This document shows positions 47,161-62,000 of a DNA stretch of 64,000 nucleotides, piece after piece (the first letter of the stretch is position 1; every line of letters starts with the position of its first letter). The stretch is from Haliotis asinina (Eukaryota; Mollusca; Gastropoda; Lepetellida; Haliotidae): assembly GCF_037392515.1 (NCBI RefSeq), contig NC_090290.1, positions 57,176,753 through 57,240,752 of the forward strand. Reading direction: 5' to 3'. The position numbers and the translations under genes were made by a program. The notes under the pieces were generated by a model. The model was not told the origin of the DNA. It saw nothing but the letters and a program-made list of their open reading frames with translations, and did no database searches.

Positions 47161-50100
47161 TCGACATGAAAGATGACCAGTATACCATAAGTGTGTTAGA
47201 CTATTGATCGACATGAAAGATCACTAATATACCTTAAGTGTGTTAGGCTATTGATCGACATGGAAGATCACCAATATACCTTAAGCGTGTTAGAACATTG
47301 ATCGACATGAAAGATCACCAGTATTCCTTAAATGTCTTAGAATATTGATCAACATGAAAGATCACCAATATACCTTAAGTGAGTTAGAATATTGATCGAC
47401 ATGAAAGATCACCAGTATACGTTGAGTGTGTTAGACTATTGATCGACATGAAAGATCGCTATTACACCTTAAGTGTGTTAGAATATTGATCGACATGAAA
47501 GATCACCAATATACCTTAAGTGTGCTAGAATATTGATCGACATGAAAGATCACCAGTATTCCTTAAATGTGTTAGAATATTGATCAACATGAAAGATCAC
47601 CAATATACCTTAAGTGAGATAGAATATTGATCGACATGAAAGATCACCAGTATATGTTGAGTGTGTTAGACTATTGATCGACATGAAAGATCGCTATTAC
47701 ACCTTAAGTGTGTTAGAATATTGATCGACATGAAAGATCACCAATATACCTTAAGTGTGCTAGAATATTGATCGACATGAAAGATCACCAAAATACCTTA
47801 AGTGTGTTAGAATATTGATCGACACAGAAGATCACCAATATACCTTAAGTGAGATAGAATATTGATCGACATGAAAGATCACAAGTATTCCTTAAATGTG
47901 TTAGAATATTGATCGAGATGAAAGATCACTAATATACTTTAAGTGTGTTAGAATATTGATCGACATGAAAGATCACCAATACACCTTAAGTGTGTTGGAA
48001 TATTGATCGACATGAAAGATCACCAATATAAATTAAGCGTGTTTGAATATTGATCGACATGAAAGATCACCAGTATACGTTGAGTGTGTTAGAATATTGA
48101 TCGACATGAAAGATCACCAGTATACCTTAAGTGTGTTAGACTATTGATCAACATGAAAGATCACTAATATACCTTAAGTGTGTTAGAATATTGATCGACA
48201 TGAAAGATGACTAATATACCTTAAGTGTGTTAGAATATTGATCGACATGAAAGATCACCAGTATACGTTAAGTGTGTTAGACTATTGATCGACATGAAAG
48301 ATCACTAATATACTTTAAGAGTGTTAGGCTATTCATCGGCATGAAAGATCACTAACATACCTTAAGTGTGTTAGAATATTGATCGACATGAAAGATCACC
48401 AATATACCTTAAGTGTGTCAGAATATTGATCGACATGAAAGATCACCAGTATACCTTAAGTGTGTTAGAATATTGATCGACAGGAAAGATCACTAATATA
48501 CCTTAAATGTGACAGAATATTGATCGACATGAAAGATCACCAATATACCTTAAGTGTGTTAGAATATTGATCGACATGGAAGATCACCAATATACCATAA
48601 GTGTGTTAGAAGATTGATCGACATGGAAGATCACCAATATACCTTAAGTGTGTTAGAATATTTAGCGACATGAAAGATCACCAGTACACGTTAAGTGTGT
48701 TAGGCTATTCATCGACATGAAAGATCACAAATATACCTTAAGTCTGTTAGACTATTGATCGACAAGAAAGATCACTAATATACCTTAAATGTGTTAGAAT
48801 ATTGATCGACATGAAAGATCACTAATATACCTTAAGTGTGTTAGAATATTGATCGACATGAAAGACCACCAATATACCTTAAGTGTGTTAGAATATTGAT
48901 CGACATGAAAGATCACCAGTATTCCTTAAATGTGTTAGAATATTGATCGACATGAAAGATCACCAATATACCTTAAGTGTGTTAGAATATTGATCGACAT
49001 GGAAGATCACCAATATACCTAAAGTGTGTTAGAAAATTGATCGACATGGAAGATCACCAGTATTCCTTAAATGTGTTAGAATATTGATCGACATGAAAGA
49101 TCACCAATATACCTTAAGTGTGTTAGAATATTGATCGACATGAAAGATCACCAGTATACGTTAACTGTGTTAGACTATTGATCGACATGAAAGATCGCTA
49201 ATATACCTTAAGTGTGTTAGGAAATTGATCGACATGAAAGATCACCAATATACCTTAAGTGTGTTAGAATGTTGATCGACATGAAAGATCACCAAAATAC
49301 CGTAAGTGTGCTAGAATATTGATCGACACAGAAGATCACCAATATACCTTAAGCGTGTTAGTATATTGATCGACATGAAAGATCACCAATATACCTTAAG
49401 CGTGTTAGTATATTGATCGACATGAAAGATCACTAATATACCTTTAGTGTGTTAGAATATTGATCGACATGAAAGATCACCAATATACCTTAAGTGTGTT
49501 AGAATATTGATCGACATGAAAGATGACCAGTATACCATAAGTGTGTTAGACTATTGATCGACATGAAAGATCACTAATATACCTTAAGTGTGTTAGGCTA
49601 TTGATCGACATGGAAGATCACCAATATACCTTAAGCGTGTTAGAACATTGATCGACATGAAAGATCACCAGTATTCCTTAAATGTCTTAGAATATTGATC
49701 AACATGAAAGATCACCAATATACCTTAAGTGAGTTAGAATATTGATCGACATGAAAGATCACCAGTATACGTTGAGTGTGTTAGACTATTGATCGACATG
49801 AAAGATCGCTATTACACCTTAAGTGTGTTAGAATATTGATCGACATGAAAGATCACCAATATACCTTAAGTGTGCTAGAATATTGATCGACATGAAAGAT
49901 CACCAGTATTCCTTAAATGTGTTAGAATATTGATCAACATGAAAGATCACCAATATACCTTAAGTGAGATAGAATATTGATCGACATGAAAGATCACCAG
50001 TATATGTTGAGTGTGTTAGACTATTGATCGACATGAAAGATCGCTATTACACCTTAAGTGTGTTAGAATATTGATCGACATGAAAGATCACCAATATACC

Positions 50101-51860
50101 TTAAGTGTGCTAGAATATTGATCGACATGAAAGATCACCAAAATACCTTAAGTGTGTTAGAATATTGATCGACACAGAAGATCACCAATATACCTTAAGT
50201 GAGATAGAATATTGATCGACATGAAAGATCACAAGTATTCCTTAAATGTGTTAGAATATTGATCGAGATGAAAGATCACTAATATACTTTAAGTGTGTTA
50301 GAATATTGATCGACATGAAAGATCACCAATACACCTTAAGTGTGTTGGAATATTGATCGACATGAAAGATCACCAATATAAATTAAGCGTGTTTGAATAT
50401 TGATCGACATGAAAGATCACCAGTATACGTTGAGTGTGTTAGAATATTGATCGACATGAAAGATCACCAGTATACCTTAAGTGTGTTAGACTATTGATCA
50501 ACATGAAAGATCACTAATATACCTTAAGTGTGTTAGAATATTGATCGACATGAAAGATGACTAATATACCTTAAGTGTGTTAGAATATTGATCGACATGA
50601 AAGATCACCAGTATACGTTAAGTGTGTTAGACTATTGATCGACATGAAAGATCACTAATATACTTTAAGAGTGTTAGGCTATTCATCGGCATGAAAGATC
50701 ACTAACATACCTTAAGTGTGTTAGAATATTGATCGACATGAAAGATCACCAATATACCTTAAGTGTGTCAGAATATTGATCGACATGAAAGATCACCAGT
50801 ATACCTTAAGTGTGTTAGAATATTGATCGACAGGAAAGATCACTAATATACCTTAAATGTGACAGAATATTGATCGACATGAAAGATCACCAATATACCT
50901 TAAGTGTGTTAGAATATTGATCGACATGGAAGATCACCAATATACCATAAGTGTGTTAGAAGATTGATCGACATGGAAGATCACCAATATACCTTAAGTG
51001 TGTTAGAATATTTAGCGACATGAAAGATCACCAGTACACGTTAAGTGTGTTAGGCTATTCATCGACATGAAAGATCACAAATATACCTTAAGTCTGTTAG
51101 ACTATTGATCGACAAGAAAGATCACTAATATACCTTAAATGTGTTAGAATATTGATCGACATGAAAGATCACTAATATACCTTAAGTGTGTTAGAATATT
51201 GATCGACATGAAAGACCACCAATATACCTTAAGTGTGTTAGAATATTGATCGACATGAAAGATCACCAGTATTCCTTAAATGTGTTAGAATATTGATCGA
51301 CATGAAAGATCACCAATATACCTTAAGTGTGTTAGAATATTGATCGACATGGAAGATCACCAATATACCTAAAGTGTGTTAGAAAATTGATCGACATGGA
51401 AGATCACCAGTATTCCTTAAATGTGTTAGAATATTGATCGACATGAAAGATCACCAATATACCTTAAGTGTGTTAGAATATTGATCGACATGAAAGATCA
51501 CCAGTATACGTTAACTGTGTTAGACTATTGATCGACATGAAAGATCGCTAATATACCTTAAGTGTGTTAGGAAATTGATCGACATGAAAGATCACCAATA
51601 TACCTTAAGTGTGTTAGAATGTTGATCGACATGAAAGATCACCAAAATACCGTAAGTGTGTTAGAATATTGATCGACACAGAAGATCACCAATATACCTT
51701 AAGCGTGTTAGTATATTGATCGACATGAAAGATCACCAATATACCTTAAGCGTGTTAGTATATTGATCGACATGAAAGATCACTAATATACCTTAAGTGT
51801 GTTAGAATATTGATCGACATGAAAGATCACCAATATACCTTTAGTGTGTTAGAATATTGA
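47161..51860. repeat. Two adjacent copies of a 2350-bp (50-unit) higher-order repeat
   Basis: 47161-49510 and 49511-51860 carry the same order of unit variants. For example AGATGACCAGTATACCATAA recurs at 2350-bp offset, as do GACAAGAAAG (48761 and 51111) and ACGTTAACTGTG (49159 and 51509). Only scattered single-base differences were seen, such as GTGCTAG against GTGTTAG near 49308 and 51658. Confidence 0.9.
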
Positions 51861-53740
51861 TCAACCTGAAAGATCACTAGTATACCTTAAGTGTGTTAGA
51901 ATATTGATCGACATGAAAGATCACCAGTATACCTTAAGTGTGTTAGAATATTGATCGACATGAAAGATCACCAGTATACGTTAAGTGTGTTGGACTATTG
52001 ATCGACATGAAAGATCACTAATATACCTTAAGTGTGCTAGACTATTCATCGGCATGAAAGATCACCAGTATACCTTAAGTGTGTTAGAATATTGATCGAC
52101 ATGAAAGATCACCAATATACCTTATGTGTGTTAGAATATTGATCGACATGAAAGATCACCAGTATACCTTAAGTGTGTTAGAATATTGATCAACATGAAA
52201 GATCACTAATATACCTTAAGCGTGTTAGAACATTGATCGACATGAAAGATCACCAATATACCTTCCGCGTGTTAGAATATTGATCGACATGAAAGATCAC
52301 TAATATACCTTAAACGTGTTAGAATATTGATCGACATGAAAGATCACCAATATACCTTAAGTGTTTTAGAATATTGATCGACATGAAAGAGCACAAATAT
52401 ACCTCAAGTGTGTTAGAATATTGATCGACATGAAAGGTCACTAATGTACCTTAAATGTGTTAGAACATTGATCGACATGAAAGATCACCAATATACCTTA
52501 AGTGTGTTAGAATATTGATCGACATGAAAGATCACCAGTATACGTGAAGTGTGTTAGACTATTGATCGACATGAAAGATCGGTAATATAACTCAAGTGTG
52601 TTAGAACATTGATCGACATGAAAGATCACCAGTATATCTTAAGTGTGTTAGACTATTGATCAACATGAAAGATCACTATTATACCTTAAGTGTGTTGGAA
52701 TATTAATCGACATGAAAGATCACTAATACACCTTAAGTGTGTTAGAATATTGATCGACATGAAAGATAACCAGTATACCTTAAGTGTGTTAGAATATTGA
52801 TCGACATGGAAGATCACCAATATACCATAAGTGTGTTAGAAGATTGATCGACATGGAAGATCACCAATATACCTTAAGTGTGTTAGAATATTTAGCGACA
52901 TGAAAGATCACCAGTACACGTTAAGTGTGTTAGGCTATTCATCGACATGAAAGATCACAAATATACCTTAAGTCTGTTAGACTATTGATCGACAAGAAAG
53001 ATCACTAATATACCTTAAATGTGTTAGAATATTGATCGACATGAAAGATCACTAATATACCTTAAGTGTGTTAGAATATTGATCGACATGAAAGACCACC
53101 AATATACCTTAAGTGTGTTAGAATATTGATCGACATGAAAGATCACCAGTATTCCTTAAATGTGTTAGAATATTGATCGACATGAAAGATCACCAATATA
53201 CCTTAAGTGTGTTAGAATATTGATCGACATGGAAGATCACCAATATACCTAAAGTGTGTTAGAAAATTGATCGACATGGAAGATCACCAGTATTCCTTAA
53301 ATGTGTTAGAATATTGATCGACATGAAAGATCACCAATATACCTTAAGTGTGTTAGAATATTGATCGACATGAAAGATCACCAGTATACGTTAACTGTGT
53401 TAGACTATTGATCGACATGAAAGATCGCTAATATACCTTAAGTGTGTTAGGAAATTGATCGACATGAAAGATCACCAATATACCTTAAGTGTGTTAGAAT
53501 GTTGATCGACATGAAAGATCACCAAAATACCGTAAGTGTGCTAGAATATTGATCGACACAGAAGATCACCAATATACCTTAAGCGTGTTAGTATATTGAT
53601 CGACATGAAAGATCACCAATATACCTTAAGCGTGTTAGTATATTGATCGACATGAAAGATCACTAATATACCTTAAGTGTGTTAGAATATTGATCGACAT
53701 GAAAGATCACCAATATACCTTAAGTGTGTTAGAATATTGA
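51861..53740. repeat. 1880-bp (40-unit) block between higher-order copies
   Basis: Starts TCAACCTGAAAGATCACTAG and contains ACCTTCCGCGTG. The first half recurs 4230 bp further on (from 56091); the last 20 units or so, from about 52795, repeat the end of the 2350-bp block. It is thus a composite of a distinct segment and a truncated higher-order copy. Confidence 0.8.
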
Positions 53741-56090
53741 TCGACATGAAAGATGACCAGTATACCATAAGTGTGTTAGACTATTGATCGACATGAAAGA
53801 TCACTAATATACCTTAAGTGTGTTAGGCTATTGATCGACATGGAAGATCACCAATATACCTTAAGCGTGTTAGAACATTGATCGACATGAAAGATCACCA
53901 GTATTCCTTAAATGTCTTAGAATATTGATCAACATGAAAGATCACCAATATACCTTAAGTGAGTTAGAATATTGATCGACATGAAAGATCACCAGTATAC
54001 GTTGAGTGTGTTAGACTATTGATCGACATGAAAGATCGCTATTACACCTTAAGTGTGTTAGAATATTGATCGACATGAAAGATCACCAATATACCTTAAG
54101 TGTGCTAGAATATTGATCGACATGAAAGATCACCAGTATTCCTTAAATGTGTTAGAATATTGATCAACATGAAAGATCACCAATATACCTTAAGTGAGAT
54201 AGAATATTGATCGACATGAAAGATCACCAGTATATGTTGAGTGTGTTAGACTATTGATCGACATGAAAGATCGCTATTACACCTTAAGTGTGTTAGAATA
54301 TTGATCGACATGAAAGATCACCAATATACCTTAAGTGTGCTAGAATATTGATCGACATGAAAGATCACCAAAATACCTTAAGTGTGTTAGAATATTGATC
54401 GACACAGAAGATCACCAATATACCTTAAGTGAGATAGAATATTGATCGACATGAAAGATCACAAGTATTCCTTAAATGTGTTAGAATATTGATCGAGATG
54501 AAAGATCACTAATATACTTTAAGTGTGTTAGAATATTGATCGACATGAAAGATCACCAATACACCTTAAGTGTGTTGGAATATTGATCGACATGAAAGAT
54601 CACCAATATAAATTAAGCGTGTTTGAATATTGATCGACATGAAAGATCACCAGTATACGTTGAGTGTGTTAGAATATTGATCGACATGAAAGATCACCAG
54701 TATACCTTAAGTGTGTTAGACTATTGATCAACATGAAAGATCACTAATATACCTTAAGTGTGTTAGAATATTGATCGACATGAAAGATGACTAATATACC
54801 TTAAGTGTGTTAGAATATTGATCGACATGAAAGATCACCAGTATACGTTAAGTGTGTTAGACTATTGATCGACATGAAAGATCACTAATATACTTTAAGA
54901 GTGTTAGGCTATTCATCGGCATGAAAGATCACTAACATACCTTAAGTGTGTTAGAATATTGATCGACATGAAAGATCACCAATATACCTTAAGTGTGTCA
55001 GAATATTGATCGACATGAAAGATCACCAGTATACCTTAAGTGTGTTAGAATATTGATCGACAGGAAAGATCACTAATATACCTTAAATGTGACAGAATAT
55101 TGATCGACATGAAAGATCACCAATATACCTTAAGTGTGTTAGAATATTGATCGACATGGAAGATCACCAATATACCATAAGTGTGTTAGAAGATTGATCG
55201 ACATGGAAGATCACCAATATACCTTAAGTGTGTTAGAATATTTAGCGACATGAAAGATCACCAGTACACGTTAAGTGTGTTAGGCTATTCATCGACATGA
55301 AAGATCACAAATATACCTTAAGTCTGTTAGACTATTGATCGACAAGAAAGATCACTAATATACCTTAAATGTGTTAGAATATTGATCGACATGAAAGATC
55401 ACTAATATACCTTAAGTGTGTTAGAATATTGATCGACATGAAAGACCACCAATATACCTTAAGTGTGTTAGAATATTGATCGACATGAAAGATCACCAGT
55501 ATTCCTTAAATGTGTTAGAATATTGATCGACATGAAAGATCACCAATATACCTTAAGTGTGTTAGAATATTGATCGACATGGAAGATCACCAATATACCT
55601 AAAGTGTGATAGAAAATTGATCGACATGGAAGATCACCAGTATTCCTTAAATGTGTTAGAATATTGATCGACATGAAAGATCACCAATATACCTTAAGTG
55701 TGTTAGAATATTGATCGACATGAAAGATCACCAGTATACGTTAACTGTGTTAGACTATTGATCGACATGAAAGATCGCTAATATACCTTAAGTGTGTTAG
55801 GAAATTGATCGACATGAAAGATCACCAATATACCTTAAGTGTGTTAGAATGTTGATCGACATGAAAGATCACCAAAATACCGTAAGTGTGTTAGAATATT
55901 GATCGACACAGAAGATCACCAATATACCTTAAGCGTGTTAGTATATTGATCGACATGAAAGATCACCAATATACCTTAAGCGTGTTAGTATATTGATCGA
56001 CATGAAAGATCACTAATATACCTTAAGTGTGTTAGAATATTGATCGACATGAAAGATCACCAATATACCTTTAGTGTGTTAGAATATTGA
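53741..56090. repeat. Third copy of the 2350-bp higher-order repeat
   Basis: Matches 49511-51860 at a 4230-bp offset (90 units), and its GACAAGAAAG marker sits at 55341, 2350 bp after the one at 52991. It is followed at 56091 by a second copy of the 51861 block, so a 4230-bp period (50 + 40 units) operates on top of the 50-unit one. Confidence 0.88.
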
Positions 56091-59000
56091 TCAACCTGAA
56101 AGATCACTAGTATACCTTAAGTGTGTTTGAATATTGATCGACATGAAAGATCACTAATATACTTTAAGTGTGTTAGAATATTGATCGACATGAAAGATCA
56201 CCAGTATACCTTAAGTGTGTTAGAATATTGATCGACATGAAAGATCACCAGTATACGTTAAGTGTGTTGGACTATTGATCGACATGAAAGATCACTAATA
56301 TACCTTAAGTGTGCTAGACTATTCATCGGCATGAAAGATCACCAGTATACCTTAAGTGTGTTAGAATATTGATCGACATGAAAGATCACCAGTATACCTT
56401 AAGTGTGTTAGAATATTGATCAACATGAAAGATCACTAATATACCTTAAGCGTGTTAGAACATTGATCGACATGAAAGATCACCAATATACCTTCCGCGT
56501 GTTAGAATATTGATCGACATGAAAGATCACTAATATACCTTAAACGTGTTAGAATATTGATCGACATGAAAGATCACCAATATACCTTAAGTGTTTTAGA
56601 ATATTGATCGACATGAAAGAGCACAAATATACCTCAAGTGTGTTAGAATATTGATCGACATGAAAGGTCACTAATGTACCTTAAATGTGTTAGAATATTG
56701 ATCGACATGAAAGATCACCAATATACCTTAAGTGTGTTAGAATATTGATCGACATGAAAGATCACCAGTATACGTGAAGTGTGTTAGACTATTGATCGAC
56801 ATGAAAGATCGCTAATATAACTCAAGTGTGTTAGAACATTGATCGACATGAAAGATCACCAGTATATCTTAAGTGTGTTAGACTATTGATCAACATGAAA
56901 GATCACTATTATACCTTAAGTGTGTTGGAATATTAATCGACATGAAAGATCACTAATACACCTTAAGTGTGTTAGAATATTGATCGACATGAAAGATAAC
57001 CAGTATACCTTAAGTGTGTTAGAATATTGATCGACATGAAAGATCGCTAATATACCTTAAATGTGTTAGAATATTGATCGACATGAAAGATCACCAATAT
57101 ACCTTAAGTGTGCTAGAATATTGATCGACATGAAAGATCACCAAAATACCTTAAGTGTGTTAGAATATTGATCGACACAGAAGATCACCAATATACCTTA
57201 AGCGTGTTAGTACATTGATCGACATGAAAGATCACAAGTATTTCTTAAATGTGTTAGAATATTGATCGAGATGAAAGATCACTATTATACCTTAAGTGTG
57301 TTAGAATATTGATCGACATGAAAGATCACCAATGTACCTTAAGTGTGCTAGAATATTGATCGACATGAAAGATCACCAGTATTCCTTAAATGTGATAGAA
57401 TATTGATCAGCATGAAAGATCACCAATATACCTTAAGTGAGATAGAATATTGATCGACATGAAAGATCACCAGTATACGTTGAGTGTGTTAGACTATTGA
57501 TCGACATGAAAGATCGCTATTACACCTTAAGTGTGTTAGAATATTGATCGACATGAAAGATCACCAATATACCTTAAGTGTGCTAGAATATTGATCGACA
57601 TGAAAGATCACCAAAATACCTTAAGTGTGTTAGAATATTGATCGACACAGAAGATCACCAATATACCTTAAGCGTGTTAGTATATTGATCGACATGAAAG
57701 ATCACAAGTATTCTTTAAATGTGTTAGAATATTGATCGAGATGAAAGATCACTAATATACTTTAAGTGTGTTAGAATATTGATCGACATGAAAGATCACC
57801 AATACACCTTAAGTGTGTTGGAATATTGATCGACATGAAAGATCACCAATATAAATTAAGCGTGTTTGAATATTGATCGACATGAAAGATCACCAGTATA
57901 CCTAAAGTGTGTTAGAATATTGATCGACATGAAAGATCACCAGTATACCTTAAGTGTGTTAGACTATTGATCAACATGAAAGATCACTAACATACCTTAA
58001 GTGTGTTAGAATATTGATCGACATGAAAGATGACTAATATACCTTAAGTGTGCTAGAATATTGATCGACATGAAAGATCACCAGTATACGTTAAGTGTGT
58101 TAGACTATTGATCGACATGAAAGATCACTAATATACTTTAAGTGTGTTAGGCTATTCATCGGCATGAAAGATCACTAACATACCTTAAGTGTGTTAGAAT
58201 ATTGATCGACATGAAAGATCACCAATATACCATAAGTGTGTCAGAATATTGATCGACATGAAAGATCACCAGTATACCTTAAGTGTGTTAGAATATTGAT
58301 CGACAGGAAAGATCACTAATATACCTTAAATGTGATAGAATATTGATCGACATGAAAGATCACCAATATACCTTAAGTGTGTTAGAATATTGATCGACAT
58401 GGAAGATCACCAATATACCATAAGTGTGTTAGAAGATTGATCGACATGGAAGATCACCAATATACCTTAAGTGTGTTAGAATATTGAGCGACATGAAAGA
58501 TCACCAGTACACGTTAAGTGTGTTAGGCTATTCATCGACATGAAAGATCACAAATATACCTTAAGTCTGTTACAATATTGATCGACATGAAAGATCACTA
58601 ATATACCTTAAATGTGTTAGAATATTGATCGACATGAAAGATCACTAATATACCTTAAGTGTGTTAGAATATTGATCGACATGAAAGACCACGAATATAC
58701 CTTAAGTGTGTTAGAATATTGATCGACATGAAAGATCACCAGTATTCCTTAAATGTGTTAGAATATTGATCGACATGAAAGATCACCAATATACCTTAAG
58801 TGTGTTAGAATATTGATCGACATGGAAGATCACCAATATACCTAAAGTGTGTTAGAATATTGATCGACATGGAAGATCACCAGTATTCCTTAAATGTGTT
58901 AGAATATTGATCGACATGAAAGATCACCAATATACCTAAAGTGTGTTAGAATATTGATCGACATGAAAGATCACCAGTATACGTTAACTGTTTTAGACTA

Positions 59001-62000
59001 TTGATCGACATGAAAGATCGCTAATATACCTTAAGTGTGTTAGGAAATTGATCGACATGAAAGATCACCAATATACCTTAAGTGTGTTAGAATATTGATC
59101 GACATGAAAGATCACCAAAATACCGTAAGTGTGTTAGAATATTGATCGACACAGAAGATCACCAATATACCTTAAGCGTGTTAGTATATTGATCGACATG
59201 AAAGATCACAAGTATTCCTTAAATGTGTTAGAATATTGATCGAGATATAAGATCACTAATATACCTTAAGTGTGTTAGAATATTGATCGACATGAAAGAT
59301 CACCAATATACCTTTAGTGTGTTAGAATATTGATCAACATGAAAGATCACTAATATACCTTAAGTGTGTTTGAATATTGATCGACATGAAAGATCACTAA
59401 TATACTTTAAGTGTGTTAGAATATTGATCGAGATGAAAGATCACCAATATACCTTAAGTGTGTTAGAATATTGATCAACATGAAAGATCACTAATATACC
59501 TTAAGTGTGTTTGAATATTGATCGACATGAAAGATCACTAATATACTTTAAGTGTGTTAGAATATTGATCGACATGAAAGATCACCAGCATACCTTAAGT
59601 GTGTTAGAATATTGATCGACATGAAAGATCACCAGTATACGTTAAGTGTGTTGGACTATTGATCGACATGAAATATCACTAATATACCTTAAGTGTGCTA
59701 GACTATTCATCGGCATGAAAGATCACTAATATACCTTAAGTGTGTTAGAATATTGATCGACATGAAAGATCACCAAAATGCCTTAAGTGTGTTAGAATAT
59801 TGATCGACATGAAAGATCACCAGTATACCTTAAGTGTGTTAGAATATTGATCAACATGAAAGATCACTAATATACCTTAAGCGTGTTAGAATATTGATCG
59901 ACATGAAAGATCACCAATATACCTTCCGCGTGTTAGAATATTGATCGACATGAAAGATCACTAACATACCTTAAACGTGTTAGAACATTGATCGACATGA
60001 AAGATCACCAATATACCTTAAGTGTTTTAGAATATTGATCGACATGAAAGATCACAAATATACCTCAAGTGTGTTAGAATATTGATCGACATGAAAGGTC
60101 ACTAATGTACCTTAAATGTGTTAGAATATTGATCGACATGAAAGATCACCAACATACCTTAAGTGTGTTAGAATATTGATCGACATGAAAGATCACCAGT
60201 ATACGTGAAGTGTGTTAGACTATTGATCGACATGAAAGATCGCTAATATAACTTAAGTGTGTTAGAATATTGATCGACATGAGAGATCACCAATATACCT
60301 TAAGTGTGTTAGAATATTGATCGACATGAAAGATGACCAGTATACCATAAGTGTGTTAGACTATTGATCGACATGAAAGATCACTAATATACCTTAAGTG
60401 TGTTAGGCTGTTGATCGACATGGAAGATCACCAATATACCTTAAGCGTGTTAGAACATTGATCGACATGAAAGATCACCAGTATTCCTTAAATGTGTTAG
60501 AATATTGATCAACATGAAAGATCACCAATATACCTTAAGTGAGATAGAATATTGATCGACATGAAAGATCACCAGTATACGTTGAGTGTGTTAGACTATT
60601 GATCGACATGAAAGATCGCTATTACACCTTAAGTGTGTTAGAATATTGATCGACATGAAAGATCACCAATATACCTTAAGTGTGTTAGAATATTGATCGA
60701 CATGAAAGATCACCAAAATACCTTAAGTGTGTTAGAAAATTGATCGACACAGAAGATCACCAATATACCTTAAGCGTGTTAGTATATTGATCGACAAGAA
60801 AGATCACAAGTATTCCTTAAATGTGTTAGAATATTGATCGAGATGAAAGATCACTAATATACTTTAAGTGTGTTAGAATATTGATCGACATGAAAGATCA
60901 CCAATACACCGTAAGTGTGTTGGAATATTGATCGACATGAAAGATCACCAATATAATTTAAACGTGTTTGAATATTGATCGACATGAAAGATCACCAGTA
61001 TACCTAAAGTGTGCTAGAATATTGATCGACATGAAAGATCACCAGTATACCTTAAGTGTGTTAGACTATTGCTCAACATGAAAGATCACTAATATACCTT
61101 AAGTGTGTTAGAATATTGATCGACATGAAAGATCACCAGTATACCTTCAGTGTGTTAGAATATTGATCGACATGAAAGATCACCAGTATACGTTAAGTGT
61201 GTTAGACTATTGATCGACATGAAAGATCACTAATATACTTTAAGTGTGTTAGGCTATTCATCGGCATGAAAGATCACTAACATACCTTAAGTGTGTTAGA
61301 ATATTGATCGACATGAAAGATCACCAATATACCTTAAGTGTGTCAGAATATTGATCGACATGAAAGATCACCAGTATACCTTAAGTGTGTTAGAATATTG
61401 ATCGACAGGAAAGATCACTAATATACCTTAAATGTGATAGAATATTGATCGACATGAAAGATCACCAATATACCTTAAGTGTGTTAGAATATTGATCGAG
61501 ATGGAAGATCATCAATATGCCATAAGTGTGTTAGAAGATAGATCGACATGGAAGATCACCAAAATACCTTAAGTGTGTTAGAATATTGATCGACATGAAA
61601 GATCACCAGTACACGTTAAGTGTGTTAGGCTATTCACCAACATGAAAGATCACAAATATACCTTAAGTCTGTTAGACTATTGATCGACATGAAAGATCAC
61701 TAATATACCTTAAATGTGTTAGAATATTGATCGACATGAAAGATCACTAATATACCTTAAGTGTGTTAGAATATTGATCGACATGAAAGACCACCAATAT
61801 ACCTTAAGTGTGTTAGAATATTGATCGACATGAAAGATCACCAGTATTCCTTAAATGTGTTAGAATATTGATCGACATGAAAGATCACCAATATACCTTA
61901 AGTGTGTTAGAATATTGATCGACATGGAAGATCACCAATATACCTTAAGTGTGTTAGAATATTGATCGACATGGAAGATCACCAGTATTCCTTAAATGTG

